A stretch of DNA of 64,000 bases, from positions 28,353,178 through 28,417,177 of the forward strand of contig CM059197.1 of assembly GCA_030323885.1 (NCBI GenBank). The letters run 5' to 3'. The DNA comes from Branchipolynoe longqiensis (taxonomy: Eukaryota; Annelida; Polychaeta; Phyllodocida; Polynoidae). A model generated the notes under the pieces. The model did no database searches. It saw nothing but the letters and a program-made list of their open reading frames with translations, and had not been told where the DNA came from. Position numbers and translations under genes: made by a program. The number at the start of each line of letters is the position of its first letter. Position 1 is the stretch's first letter. Positions 31,801-42,905 of the stretch are shown here, piece after piece.

Positions 31801-32812
31801 CAAACAACCTATATATGGGAGCCATGGAGGAGGTTGTTCCCAGCGATACACATATTCAATCAGTTAGCAGTGGGGTGTGGGGGGGCAATTACAACAAGAG
31901 CCACACCCACCACCACAAAAAGAAGCATCTACAATGAACGCTTAGGGATATTGGAAGTAGGCCAAGTCACCTCCCCCATATCACCCACTATCCACTTGCA
32001 TCTGCCATTATGGGGGTTTTAAGTTGGACTGTGTCTTATAATATGTTCCCTTTCATCTGGGACTGCCAGGAAGTGGGCTGCGATGTGTATTCATAATATG
32101 TTTTCATTTATGTATTTGTTTTCGTTTTGTCCATCGGTGCTGGGGGTTTAATCAATGTAGACTCCGGCTCCCAGGTAAAAAAACAACAAAACAACTCTTA
32201 GTGAATCCCAGAGAGCCAAGTGCTTGAAGTGAATACAAAGGATGGTTGGCAAGAATAATGGGGCACCACTATAACATTACCATGTGTGTGCACTGCCACA
32301 AGTTGGTACCCAACCTGATATGACCGTAGATGTTTCAAGGAGGTAAACCTCCAACATGCAAACAACCTATATATGGGAGCCATGGAGGAGGTTGTTCCCA
32401 GCGATACACATATTCAATCAGTTAGCAGTGGGGTGTGGGGGGGCAATTACAACAAGAGCCACACCCACCACCACAAAAAGAAGCATCTACAATGAACGCT
32501 TAGGGATATTGGAAGTAGGCCAAGTCACCTCCCCCATATCACCCGCTATCGACTTGCATCTGCCATTATAGGGGTTGTAAATTGGACTGTGTCTTATAAT
32601 ATGTTCCCTTTCCTCTGGGAAAGCCAGGAACTGGGCTGCGATGTGTATTCATGATGTATTTTCATTTATTTATTTGTTTAGTTTTTGTCCATCGGTGCTG
32701 GGGGCTTAATCAATGTAGACTCCGGCTCCCGGGTAAAAACAACCTACAAAAAACTCTTTGTGAATCCCAGAGAGCCAAATGCTTGGAGTGAATAAAAAGG
32801 ATGGTTGGGAAG
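31697..32812 (+). repeat. 558 bp tandem duplication
   Basis: Unit A (31697-32254) and unit B (32255-32812) share the SINE tail, the ACCTATATATGGGAGCCATGG segment, a 74-codon frame and the GGCTCCCGGGTAAAA end. The offset measured at CAAACAACCTATATATGGG is 558 bases. The frame in both units (METYIWEP-like) has no recognisable family. Confidence 0.85.
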
Positions 32813-33330
32813 AATATCTGAAGAAAATGATACATTACTGTGGTTTATATAGGAATTTGGCGAGCAAATTCTTATCGTTATTATGTTATGTTATTAACAT
32901 TATATGTACATTATACATTATACATATTAAAAGGGGAGTCCAGAAGAATATTTGAAGAAAATGATACATTACTGTGGTTTATATAGGAATTTGGCTGGCA
33001 AATTGTTATCGTTATTATGTGAAGTTATTAACATTGTATGTACATTATACATTATGCATTATACAAAGGTGGTCAGGATTGATTGATTGATTGATTGGTT
33101 GTTGCTTTACGCCGTGTTGTCAGCATATGCGATATTCACGGCGAGGGGTGTCGGGAAGAATATCTGGAGAAAATTATGCATTACTGTGGTTTATTTAGGA
33201 ATTTGGCTGGCAAATTGGTATCATTATTATGTTATGTTATTAACATTATATGTACATTATACATTATTCATTATACATATGCAAAGGGGGGTCGGGACAA
33301 ATATTTGAAGAAAAGGATACATTACTGGTG
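32812..33330. repeat. Tandem repeat of about 135 bp units
   Basis: GAAGAATATCTGAAGAAAATGATACATTACTGTGG...TTATTAACATTATATGTACATTATACATTAT recurs about four times; a (GATT)n SINE-like tail (33075-33135) interrupts it. Short frames across it are non-coding. Confidence 0.7.
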
Positions 33331-33465
33331 GAGTCAAACCAATGACTTAAAAATTGATACTTCTCGCTTCCTAGCCAGGCGCTCAGCATTATTAGGATAG
33401 GGCAAGGAGAAGTGGAATGATGAAGACCAATCGTCTGCGATTGAAATTTCCCCTGCTTAAACAAC
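33331..33465 (+). mobile_element. SINE fragment with short tail T2
   Basis: GTCAAACCAATGACTTAAAAA to GGATAGGGCAAGGAG, then GAAGACCAATCGTCTGCGAT and AATTTCCCCTGCTTAAACAAC. The T2 tail replaces T1 after the GGGCAAGG point. It is headless. Confidence 0.7.
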
Positions 33466-33479
33466 TAATTTACAACAAC

Positions 33480-33897
33480 AAAAGTTATTGTTATTATGTT
33501 GTGTGACTAATATTATATGTTAATATTATTGTGAGTATGTTATTAACATAATATGTTTATACGGTTTGCATTGGTATCATGTTATGGTATTAACATTACA
33601 TGTCCATATTATTGGTATTGTTATTATGTTATGTTATTAACATCATATGTTAATATTATACTTATTGTTATTAAGTTATGTTATTAACAGTACATGTTAA
33701 TATTATTGTTATATTGTTATGTTATTAACATTACATGTTCATATAATACTTATTGTTATTAAGTTTTGTTATTAACAGTACATGTTAATATTATTGTTAT
33801 AATGTTATGGTATTAACAGTACATGTTAATATTATACTTATTGTTATTAAGTTATGTTATTAACATTACATGTTAATATTATTGTTATTAGGGTATG
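33480..33897. repeat. AT satellite, about 45-55 bp unit
   Basis: Units built from TTATGTTATTAACATTACATG and TTAATATTATTGTTATT. The array resumes at 34246-34345 beyond an inserted SINE. Confidence 0.8.
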
Positions 33898-33901
33898 TTA
33901 G

Positions 33902-34245
33902 CACCAGACAGGGTGACCAAATGAGTTGAGCGTCCGTCCCCTGTTTTGGGAGATCGGTGGATCCGAACCCATGAGTTTATTGGTTTGAACCCTGGTCAAA
34001 TCAAACCAATGACTTAAACATGTATACTTGTCACTTTCTAACCTGGCGCTCGCCATTACTATGATAGGGCAAGGACTGGTTGGTTCAGTGGCAGGATAAT
34101 GCGACTGAGTGTTATATCAGGTCAAGGTGCTGGCGGCCTGGTCACCCAGTGGGGCAGCACTCTAAAGTCGCCATAAGTGCGCACTGTCACAAGTCCGATA
34201 TGACCTTAGATGCTAGGACGTAAAACAACAAACAAACAAACACAT
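33902..34245 (+). mobile_element. SINE H2+T1, full length, inside the AT satellite
   Basis: Head CAGACAGGGTGACCAAATG ... GGTTTGAACCCTGG, complete body, and tail GATATGACCTTAGATGCTAG then (ACAA)n. Confidence 0.85.
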
Positions 34246-34345
34246 GTTATGTTATTACCATTATATGTTAATATTATTGTTATTGTTATGGTATTACAAA
34301 TATATGTTAATACTATTGTTATTATTATTAGTTATTAAGATATTA

Positions 34346-34834
34346 CTGGTATTGTGCCATTAACATATTCACGCCATGTCTCGATGTGCATACTGGGTGT
34401 GATTCGGGAGAACGCGCCATACCTTCATGCCAACAACCCTGTATAGTAGATACAAAACATGGGACCCTTCATATTGGCTCAGGTATTAAGTAACAGACAG
34501 AAAATGAGTTATGCAGATAATCATTAAGTAATGCTTAATTTGCGACGCTCGGAAGTATGACAAGAGTCGGGATTGCAAAGTTGTATTTATTCAAGAACTC
34601 ATTATTACTATGTAATAGTAAGGGTATCTTCAAAATCAGAGAACATCAATAGATAATCAATTAGAATAGTGTCAGTGCCGTTGGGGCATAGGAGGCTGGC
34701 TCGGTCGTGGGTGACTGGCACCATAGTCAAGGAAGGGCTGGCTTCCAGAGTGTTCATCAAGTGTTCACGGCCTGACATGGAGGAAACTAAAGTCATAATA
34801 GTGCTAAAGTAATTATAAATGGAGCCTGGAGCTC
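34346..34834. other. Unassigned
   Basis: A 62-codon minus frame (34608-34796) could be more of the tyrosine-recombinase element upstream, but I see no motif. Confidence 0.4.
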
Positions 34835-35065
34835 TCAGCGTGATGTCAGGTGTATCAAGATGGAGAGAATATCGTACAATGATTGACAGAAGGGATCAAC
34901 ATTGTGTTCTTTGCAGAAGGTGAGATAGCCTGTCAGATACAGTCGCTTATTGGCCCTGCTGTAGGTGCCCAGGAGTTGCAGGTGCTGTATCATGGAGTAG
35001 CCTGGAAGATAGAAGCAAAAGTATAAGCTATCTTCGGCTGCGTCATTAGATCTCAAAGCTGACAA
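34835..35065 (-). pseudogene. Tyrosine recombinase N-terminal fragment (Ngaro/DIRS-like)
   Basis: A 76-codon minus frame contains YSRANKRLYLTGYLTFCKEH then NVDPFCQSLYDILSILIHL. This matches the pattern of the SAM-like core-binding domain of retroelement tyrosine recombinases (array of Y..L..F..FC..H..DPF). No catalytic domain follows. It is collinear on the same strand with gag-like and RT/RNase H remains at 36922-35910, so all three may be one scattered element. Confidence 0.45.
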
Positions 35066-35148
35066 TACAGAGCAGCTTTAACAGTAATTTGCTCGAGTTT
35101 CTGAATGGTGATCTGTCCTAGCATAGTCTTGTTAGCTAATTGGCTGTA

Positions 35149-35395
35149 ATAATGCTGAGCGCCTGGCTAGGAAGCGAGAAGTATCAATTTTTAAGTCATT
35201 GGTTTGACTCCACCAGTAATGTATCCTTTTCTTCAAATATTTGTCCCGACCCCCCTTTGAATATGTATAATGAATAATGTATAATGTACATATAATGTTA
35301 ATAACATAACATAATAATGATACAAATTTGCCAGCCAAATTCCTAAATAAACCACAGTAATGCATAATTTTCTCGAGATATTCTGCGTAGAGCAT
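35149..35395 (-). repeat. Inverted copy of 33155-33405
   Basis: This segment is the near-exact reverse complement of the last 135 bp unit plus the attached SINE piece, including the repeat/SINE junction. It is therefore a segmental inverted duplication, not two independent insertions. Confidence 0.8.
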
Positions 35396-35909
35396 CTGCG
35401 AAGACTAACTCAGTTTCCGGTTTATGGTTAATCGTTAATGTCCAATGGTGGTGGATGGCTATGAGCCAGAGCTAGCCAGCACATGCGCATAAGAAAGGGG
35501 CCCTGCCCGAGCCCAAAGAGAGGACCCGCTGCGACAATTTATTGTCAGTATTTACCACTTGTAAAGTCGTCGGCTGGCAGCTGTAGTTGTGTAGGCAGGC
35601 TAAATAGGAAATCACTACAGGCAAGTAGGAGAAAGGCAGAGTATAGAATTAAAGGTAGAGAGAGCATGGACCCTCAGGTTTATTATTATATATGTTTTTA
35701 GAATCCAAGTTGGCCTCTCACATGACCAGATCCTCCAATCAACAGTAAGCATTCACCTATCCACTAATTAACAGTAAGCATGCTTGTATCCATGCCTTCG
35801 TTGTTTTGGCCTACCTGCCCTGTTGTGTCTGGGTGTGCACTGATCCGGATCTAAGAATTGGGGGGGGGGGGAGGAGGTTTGTGAGCAGAGCTGCTAACGC
35901 CCTATCACA
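35396..35909. other. Unassigned, G run
   Basis: CAATAAATTG (minus strand) occurs near 35540 and a G homopolymer near 35861. No gene. Confidence 0.5.
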
Positions 35910-36350
35910 CTAATAGTAGTACCCCTCCGGGTAGGGGACGGAGTAACAGGGTAGCTGAGAGAAGGCGCCGACCACGGTCAGGGTGGAGCTGCATTCGATC
36001 TCCCAGGGTGGAGGGGGTGCTGGGGGAAGGAGGATGACATTGTTAAGAGATGAGGCAAACTTCTGAAACCATTCTAAGTCTATGAGTCGGTTCATAAACC
36101 CGGTAGCCCGTTTCACACATTTTGCTACGTGGTGTAGGTTACCTGCCAAACTCTGAATCTGTCTGCGGGAAGCTAGTTTCTTGTCTTTCCAGGCTGCACA
36201 TTCGTGGAGCACTTCAACATTATTTTCTTGAGGCAATGTCATGGTCATCTGAGATGCGTCTATTGTAAAGCCTAGTCATGTTAACTTAGTTGCTGGTGGC
36301 ATGCATTTAGCGGGAGCCAATTCGAGACCGAGGATGCGACGGCGAAACAA
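35910..36350 (-). pseudogene. RT/RNase H fragment of a Ngaro/DIRS-like retroelement
   Basis: On the minus strand LGLELAPAKCMPPATKLT precedes an in-frame TGA, then LGFTIDAS, ECAAWKDKKLASRRQIQSLAGNLHHVAKCV, TGFMNRLIDL and a Pro-rich start of RNase H with VVGAF. This order (connection region LASRRQIQSLAGNL, then RNase H) is characteristic of tyrosine-recombinase retroelements. The YxDD palm lies upstream and is deleted. Not functional. Confidence 0.65.
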
Positions 36351-36403
36351 ACTGCTTGGCTTGAGGTGGATCGCTAAGTAAATGAGAAGCATGAGAACTT
36401 GTT

Positions 36404-36922
36404 TCAAAGCAATGGTTGGGCCGGCCTGGCTTCCTGTACGGCTTCCTGTACGGCTCTCTGGGGCTGGTCCAGCATGTCTGCCACATAGAACTGTGGGGCC
36501 GGCGGATTGTCTTGTGGAACTTCTGCACTTTGCTGGAGGTCTGGAGGGCGTGGCCTGGTGTCTGGGTCGTACAGCACCTGTACCGCTGGTACCGGGGGCG
36601 CTCCCGCCGGTACCGGGGCCGCTCCCTCCGGAGTAGTGGGCGGAGTGACGGTTATTGTTACCATAGGAAGCAGCGGTTTGGGGACTGCCGCTACCTTCTC
36701 GAGTACATTGACCAGTGATGCAAGGTCCTTCGTGACCTGCAAAGCCTCCCTCTGCAGCTCTCGTAAAGTGGTCAAGTCCATTGGGAACTGTTGACTCGCC
36801 TGTGTTGGATTAGCTGAATAGGCCGGTGGTTGTTCTGCGTTTGAATTGTAACTCCGTGCGTGTCGAGCCAAGGCTCCTCTGTGGGCGGAGAGGGTGCCGG
36901 CCCAGCCGTTTCCTCGCGGCAT
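36404..36922 (-). pseudogene. Gag-like Pro-rich fragment
   Basis: The 172-codon minus frame has a Gln/Thr-rich start, a helix-like stretch LTTLRELQREALQVTKDLASLVNVLEKV suggestive of a coiled coil, and a Pro/Ala/Val-rich half. It lies directly upstream of the RT fragment with an internal deletion between them. Gag identity is inferred from position and composition. Confidence 0.4.
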
Positions 36923-37125
36923 GACCGGTACCGAGGTGTTGAAAGTGGGAGTGTGTTGAGTCGGTGAATTTTGAGTTGCTTTGATGAGAGCCAGGACCGA
37001 AGTTCGTGGGAGAGGGCAGGGGTTGAGTCACGTGGTCAGGGGTGAAGGAGGGGTCACACTAGCCTCGCTTACAAATTAAATATGTTGCCTCATCAACATA
37101 CATGTTTTATTTTAACACCGCCTCT

Positions 37126-37425
37126 AGAGCACATTGGTTTTCATTTCATCCGCTATTGGACATAAAATATTTGGTCATTCTGATATTTTCCTCTGGAGGA
37201 AATCCACTGTCGCGACATCAGCTACTCTTTCCGATAAGCAGCATGGGGCCTTTTATATGCACTTTCTCACAGACAGGACAGTTTTGATGACCTAGTTGTA
37301 AACCACTGGTTGGAACGGAAAATAGCCCATACTGCAAATGGGTCCACTGAGCAGGATCGATAGGATGACCGTCACCTTCACAGGTGGTCGCTCTACCGCC
37401 TGAGTTATGGCCCACTCTGCACATA
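37126..37425 (-). mobile_element. Mollusc-type SINE with complete tRNA head (family S-M, copy 3)
   Basis: On the minus strand: head GGGCCATAACTCAGGCGGTAGAGCG (A box region), AGTGGACCCATTTGCAGTATGGG, TTCCGTTCCAACCAGTGG, the CTGTCCTGTCTGTGAG block, ATATAAAAGGCCCC, TTTCCTCC, CCAATAGCGGATGA and GTTAAAATAAAACATG. This is the diagnostic long form of the family seen truncated at 8225 and 21036. Confidence 0.8.
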
Positions 37426-37664
37426 TTCATACTCGGTGTGTAGTAAGCGGCATTTTGCTAGCAGTTGCACCATTCTGTCCCTTATGGTGACTTGTGTGAG
37501 ATATTGATAATATGGTATGGTCTCATTTATGTATGATAGCGCAATCATAGTCGAAACCAACATCATATTCACTGTCATTTAAGACTCTTTTGTCAGAATT
37601 ATGTTGCGAACACAAGGACAAACAGACACATTCACTTTCTTTTATACAAATAGATGGGATAATT

Positions 37665-37935
37665 TATTCAATCAATCAATTGGTGCCGTCTTCTCGAAGA
37701 AGGTTGGCTGCAATGGACCTCCATCTCTTCCTGTCATTTGTTCCTCTCACGCATTCCGCATAGCCCATTGCTGTCCACTCAGTGATGTTGTCCATCCATG
37801 TTGTTCTCCTTCTCCCTCTTGGTCTTTTCCCTTCTATCTTCCCTTCCAGTATTCTTCTCTGTGATTCCTGGTGTTGTATCATGTGGCCAAAGTATTTAAT
37901 TTTTCTGTTTTTGATCGTTTTTATTATCTGTCTAT
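37665..37935 (-). mobile_element. RTE LINE 3' end, second copy
   Basis: A 68-codon minus frame encodes LEGKIEGKRPRGRRRTTWMD and RWRSIAANLLREDGTN, ending at the stop near 37676 and an ATTGATTGATTG tail. It is the same kind of C-terminus and tail as 27241, but diverged, so a different subfamily. Confidence 0.75.
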
Positions 37936-38240
37936 AAAATGGAGGAACGCCTCTACCTTTGTTCTATCCTGATTATTACCACGCTGTCCTACTGTTGTTA
38001 TATTATCCTGCTATACAATATGTATATTAACCAATCGCTGGCTGAGTTCCCCGCAATTCGGGCTGCGCTACTGGAGCACCACCAGGCCTTGGTGACGGGC
38101 AATCCTCCACTCGGCCATTTTGCGCTGGGTTTTCTATATATATATGATTCCGACCGAGTGGCGAAAGCAGCCCTGATAAGAGTGTGGGGGTCCATGCTGG
38201 TCACCCCCCCCACACACACACCTCCATAAGAGCGGGGTGG
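37936..38240 (-). repeat. R1-related repeat, CCAATCGCTGGCTGAG subfamily
   Basis: TATATTAACCAATCGCTGGC then a GC-rich block, as at 10735 and 26160, then CCCCCCACACACAC. Confidence 0.45.
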
Positions 38241-38304
38241 AGAAATCAAATGCTACATAGCTTATTACGATAAAGGGAGTATCACTCTCCGTATATATAT
38301 AGAT

Positions 38305-38546
38305 GAAGAGTTCAGGCGCAAAACCATGTAAACGCCAATGCAAAAATGGAGATAAACATTGGAATCAAACCTATAACAACACACTTTGTTATATTCCTAC
38401 TTTTTTCTTCATTGTATCATAATCATATGATTATATGAAAATTGGAATTAATGAGAATTTAACTTATTTTCACGTAAAAATCTTTTATTTAAAGTACATT
38501 TTTGGATTGGCGTTTACGTGGGTTTTTGTTTGTGCCTGAACTCTTC
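38305..38546. mobile_element. MITE H (GAAGAGTTCAGGC ends)
   Basis: GAAGAGTTCAGGCGCAAAACC...GTAAACGCCAAT and ATTGGCGTTTACGTGGG...GCCTGAACTCTTC are inverted over about 45 bases. AGATG-like sequence flanks both sides. Single copy here. Confidence 0.75.
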
Positions 38547-38597
38547 AGATGTAGTAGGATGCACTGTCATGCAAGGAGTGACATAGACAAGTTTGTT

Positions 38598-38710
38598 TGT
38601 TTGTTTGTTGTTCTTTTACATCCTATCAACATCTAAGGCCATATCAGGACGGGTACCGACTTGTGACAGTGCGCACTCATGGTGATTTTATAGTGCTGTC
38701 CCACTGGATG
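38598..38710 (-). mobile_element. SINE tail T1 fragment
   Basis: On the minus strand CCAGTGGGACAGCACTATAAA to GATATGGCCTTAGATGTTG and (ACAA)n. 5'-truncated. Confidence 0.75.
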
Positions 38711-38793
38711 TCCCATGACACTGGATGATATGCCCTGGATCATATACAAGGTATGCCCTGTATGGTTGTCGAACGTACCCTGAATATATATGT

Positions 38794-39414
38794 AAGTGGG
38801 TCGTTCTCTGAAGCTGGGTACCACTTTTGTGACATGAAAGTGAAAACTGAAAGCATCCCGGTTAATAGCGTAAAACATTGCAAACAATATCAGAATCTAT
38901 TTTCATATGAAGCTTTACATGATGTGTATGTGTCAGAGTTGAAAAAAAAAACATTTCCCTTGTTGATGTTGATCATATCATGAATAACAATAGGAAAATA
39001 TGTCCTATGTAACATGGGAATTAAATACACAAAAGTGACACATCCATAACATCATTTTTAACATACACAACATATTCAAACTAGATTTATTTGATTAGAG
39101 TTAAGGACACTAAATGATGTCTTACAAGAACAAAGTTGAAACAAAGTTGAAAAAGTACAAGTGTCTGTACATTTTAATTTAAAAGTGAAAACCTGTAAAA
39201 TTTCATATTTTCACATTAGCACAAAATCATATAAACATATTTTTGATACGTTTTGTGATATAGATTAAATACATATACTATTACTAACATACTTTTTTTT
39301 ACAAAAGGTAATAATCATTATTTGACTTACTATTACACAAAGAAAGAATTGATTGTGTCCTCCGTAACACGGATACCAGATATCTGGTTCCCACTTTCAA
39401 AGAACGACCCAAAC
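38794..39414. mobile_element. MITE I (GGGTCGTTCTCTGAA ends)
   Basis: GGGTCGTTCTCTGAAGCTGGG and CCACTTTCAAAGAACGACCC are inverted; the similarity extends about 40 bases. The AT-rich interior is non-coding. Confidence 0.7.
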
Positions 39415-39489
39415 TTGTACATTGCCTGTAAGTATGTAATTATAAGCATTACAATGACTTATGGACGTAGCCAATTAAAAGACTTACAA

Positions 39490-39705
39490 TTCCTGGGGGT
39501 GAGTGTAGTACTACTGGACTACACTGACATCTCCTGGAAGGTGCCATATAGGCAGGTGGGTATGGATAGAGTGATTTTATTTAATGTATTTTGTTGAGGC
39601 TGCATCAGGGAGCCTATGTAAAGTAATGGTTAGTATGTTAGGCCTGGAATGGTGAACATGTTGATTTGCATCCTTCTCGAGGGGCAATATATCCCATTTT
39701 GTTCT
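39490..39705 (+). mobile_element. SINE family S2, copy 2
   Basis: GGACTACACTGACATCTCCTGG, AAGTAATGGTTAGTATG, a degenerate B box and CAATATATCCCATTTTGTTC match the order at 25430 and 44655. Diverged. Confidence 0.55.
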
Positions 39706-39714
39706 CACCCCCAC

Positions 39715-39960
39715 GACAATAAATGTATATGTATTGTGCATCTGTGTATATTGGATAGTGGTAAGTGGCGGTTAATAATTAGGAAGTAGGCAATCGCTTC
39801 CCCTACCCCCCCAACCCTCCTTCTAGTACAGGGATTCCATGCTTCCTGCACTTGTAATTTTCCCCATCACTGTTGTTCAATAAACTACCTGCATTCCATG
39901 CTTATTCAAGATTGTTCATGAATGTCAATTTTAGGTGAAAACATTGCAGATCAAGATGCT
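39715..39960. other. Unassigned
   Basis: C-rich run near 39800; no gene. Confidence 0.5.
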
Positions 39961-39964
39961 GTAA

Positions 39965-40223
39965 GAGCCTGTCTCAACTCAAAAGGTGATAACTATTCTT
40001 TTATTGTCCATTGTAACGATTGACACAAAGCAGCACAGAAACGGTTACACTGAAAACACGAGTACATTTGGTTCTAATCAATATGTATTCTATTGTGATT
40101 ATGAAACACCATGTAAAAAACAAATCAGTTTATCCTGAGCAAATGCATAAGCAGATAGTATGTTGATCGTTACAATGGACAAAGCTTTGTCCCATATTGC
40201 TTAGCACCTTTTGAGACAGTCTC
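39965..40223. mobile_element. MITE J, copy 1 (GAGACTGTCTC ends)
   Basis: GAGCCTGTCTCAACTCAAAAGGTG ... GTCCATTGTAACGATTGACA and GATCGTTACAATGGACAAAG ... CACCTTTTGAGACAGTCTC are inverted over about 60 bases. Copy 2 is at 51803-52058. Confidence 0.75.
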
Positions 40224-40397
40224 ATATATGTTTCCCTGTTTGGTTACGGAACGATGCGCACATTAGATCTAAACTATATTTCTGTGTTTTCTTCTTTCCA
40301 GGTAAGTTCTGAATTCCCGGTCGCGTCACACATCGCCTACCTGGGTGAGTGCAGTTTGAAAAGGATGGGACAAGGGACTCGAGAATTGTGCTGTGCA

Positions 40398-40621
40398 AAG
40401 GCCCGCGCACATACACATTAGTGAACACAGTTCAACGTAGTGGAGGCTAACGTAGTTGAACAAAGTTGAATGTGGTTGACCGTACCTGCATCTGTACTTA
40501 TCCGGTACGTTCAACTACGTTCAAGTATGGTTAACTACGTTCAAGTACGTTTAACTATGTTCGACTATGTTAGCCTCCACTATGTTCAACTATATCCTCT
40601 AACGTGTATTTGACCAGGCCT
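40398..40621. mobile_element. MITE family A, copy 2
   Basis: AAAGGCCCGCGCACATACAC and GTGTATTTGACCAGGCCT; TTAA at 40622-40625. The interior has GTTGAACGTAG words. Internally shorter than copy 1. Confidence 0.7.
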
Positions 40622-40625
40622 TTAA

Positions 40626-40756
40626 ACCAGCAAGGTTATGTTTGGTCATGCCAGAAGTATTTCATTTGAAAACATGCAAAATTATTATCGGCATACATCT
40701 ATAAATTCTGACACCACAGGCTTCAGGAGTATCGGGCCTGATTCAATTTAGTTAGT
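40626..40756. other. Left part of a family E-like MITE remnant
   Basis: GCATACATCTATAAATTCTGACACC...CAGGCTTCAGGAG and, after MITE F copy 3, TGCAGCTATGCATGTTTAACGAGTGC...GGACTCTACTGC (to 41064) follow the family E order. A diverged E copy was apparently split by the F insertion. Confidence 0.45.
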
Positions 40757-40935
40757 AGAGTAAAAACCTCTCTAATCGACCGACTTTGGGACCGACTTTA
40801 AGAGGTCGATTTAGGGAAGTGGTCGGTTTAGGGAGTTAGAATATGATTACAATGGTAGTGTTGGGACCCAAGTAAAGCGATCGATATAGGGGAGTGGTCG
40901 ATCTGTGGAGGGAGTGAGTTAGTTTTTTTTTTACT
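40757..40935. mobile_element. Tigger-like MITE family F, copy 3
   Basis: GAGTAAAAACCTCTCTAATCG to TTTTTTACTG with GGTCGATTTAGG boxes inside. Reverse orientation relative to copies 1, 2 and 4. Confidence 0.7.
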
Positions 40936-41189
40936 GTAGTCCCTATATGCAGCTATGCATGTTTAACGAGTGCATCAGTATCTAAATTGCATATTTAGGA
41001 TTACGTTTAGGTGAGTGTTTTGCTTTAGAATATATTATGGTTTCGTTGGACTCTACTGCTTTAAAAATGTCTTTATACAACACCATTGTGTAATGCATAC
41101 TACACTAGATGGATACCAGAAACAAGCTTAGTATTGATGTTAGTTGTGTTCTATTAAAACAGTTTATTCATCACAACATATCACATTAT

Positions 41190-41276
41190 CCGGACACTGA
41201 GCTGTGTATACTACAGTCATTGCCTTATCCTAATAATGCCGAGTACATGGCTAGGAGGTGACACGTACCAATTTTG
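41190..41276 (-). mobile_element. SINE body fragment
   Basis: GACACTGAGCTG..., CCTTATCCTAATAATGCCGAG and GGCTAGGAGGTGACA are minus-strand body words. It is joined head-on to the next fragment. Confidence 0.6.
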
Positions 41277-41277
41277 T

Positions 41278-41455
41278 AAGCCATCGTGGGTTCGAACCCT
41301 GGTCGAGTAAAACCAATGACTTAACAATTCATACTTGTCGCTTCCTAGCCAGGCGCTTGGCATTACTAGGATAGGGCAAGAAGCAGTGGAACGAGGAAGA
41401 CCAATCGTCTGCGATTGAAATTTCCCCTGCTTAAACAACTAATTGTGGTTTGATT
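41278..41455 (+). mobile_element. SINE H2 with short tail T2
   Basis: GTGGGTTCGAACCCTGGTCG, CAAAACCAATGACTT-like body, GGATAGGGCAAGAAGCAGTGG, CCAATCGTCTGCGATTG and CCCCTGCTTAAACAAC. Confidence 0.75.
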
Positions 41456-42560
41456 TGACCGGAAATCAAACTCCCGACCTTCCGCGCGGGAAGACTGCGC
41501 TCTACCTATTCAGCCATCGCATCTGGTCCAAATTACTATAATCTAAGAGTCCCAAATGGGGTAGTTTTAAACCGAAAGTGTAGGAGTGCGATAGGAGGCT
41601 GCGGGGGATGTGGTGTGTACAGTCAGGGCAGTAGCTGGAACGGACGTTGAGCCGGTATTAATTTGCTTTACTTTGTGTTTTCTTTCCAATTCCAGCCACA
41701 ATGCGTAGCGTCCATTCCAATGTTCTATTCAGTACCAGCCCCCCTCCCCGCCCCTCACCTACACCTCCACCTCCTCCCAATCCCATTCACAATGGATAGT
41801 TGCTGGCCGTGGTAATGGGGATCGTGTGTGTGGGTGCTGGAGCGGGAGGGGGGGGGGTGAGGGGAGGATGGAGGGAGGGAGGGCTGAGGTGAAGTGAGTT
41901 TTACCTAAAATTAAAGTATTTAACCTGTTGCCAAATGAAATATGCACAGACTTAAAGAACTGATTACAACTCGATATAGTCAAAGGCTAAATTTACTAAT
42001 TAACATACGCATATTGCTGTGTTAATATAACTGAAGGTATTTCTTGTTGCGTTATTTTTTTTGGGGGGGGGGGGGGGAAACTAGTCATCCATGCTTAAAT
42101 TGATTATATGTAGTAATTGTGTCCAGTAATAAAACGGGACCAATGCTGACCAACTTGGGCGATTCACATATATATATATATATTATTCGAGCCATCACCG
42201 TTGGTAGTAACACATAAATGCCGGTCTTATTCCTCTACAGAGGAGGTAATACCAAAAAGTAGCCCCCCCCCCCCCCACCACCACAAGAAACAGGGTTCGA
42301 TGGCAGCTTTTTGTTTCTGCTTTTCTCCCGCGGTCCTTCTCAGTCTTTTGTTCACGTTTTTTTACCTCAATGTTTAATCTTTCAAATGTCTCACTGTTAA
42401 GTGTGATTGAATAATTTCTCCATTATATCTTCTTTGAATAAGTATGCCTTTATATCAGGTGGGAGGTAGAGTTTTAAGTATAAGTTCACAACGTGTACTT
42501 ATTGGTCGATGTTATAATCAATTATCGGCATAGTTGGAATTGACCTCGATACCTTGTTGA
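41456..42560. other. Gene-free stretch with G/C homopolymers
   Basis: There is a minus-strand H-type tRNA-like remnant at 41475-41525 (TCAAACTCCCGACCTTCCG..., CTACCTATTCAGCCATCG). Homopolymers are G at 41850 and 42063-42077 and C at 42262-42277. (TA)n lies at 42168. No gene. Confidence 0.5.
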
Positions 42561-42561
42561 A

Positions 42562-42905
42562 GTCGGTATAATCAAATGAGTTGAACGTCCGTAACCCCTT
42601 TTGAAAGATCGTGGGATTCGAATCCAGCTGTTCGAACCCTGGTCGAGTCAAACCGATGACTTAAACATTGATACTTATCGAGTCCTAGCCTGGCACCCGG
42701 CATAATTAGGATAGGGTAAGGACTGCTTGGCTCAGTGTCAGAATAATGTGACTGAGAGGGATATGAGATCATGGTGCTGGTGGCCTGGTCTCCCAGTGGG
42801 GCAGCCCTATAAAGCTGTCATGAGTGTAAACTGTCACATGTCGGTACCCCTCCTCCTGATATGACCTTAGATGTTGCCAGAATGTTATGCTCCAACAAGG
42901 AACCA
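42562..42905 (+). mobile_element. SINE H2+T1, full length
   Basis: GGTATAATCAAATGAGTTGAACG, a doubled B box (GGGATTCGAATCC and GTTCGAACCCTGG), the full body and GATATGACCTTAGATGTTGCC. Confidence 0.85.

Noticed and set aside
33095..33400. Frame conserved between 33155-33400 and 35148-35395
   Set aside because: Conservation is due to inverted duplication, and the frame's end is SINE sequence.
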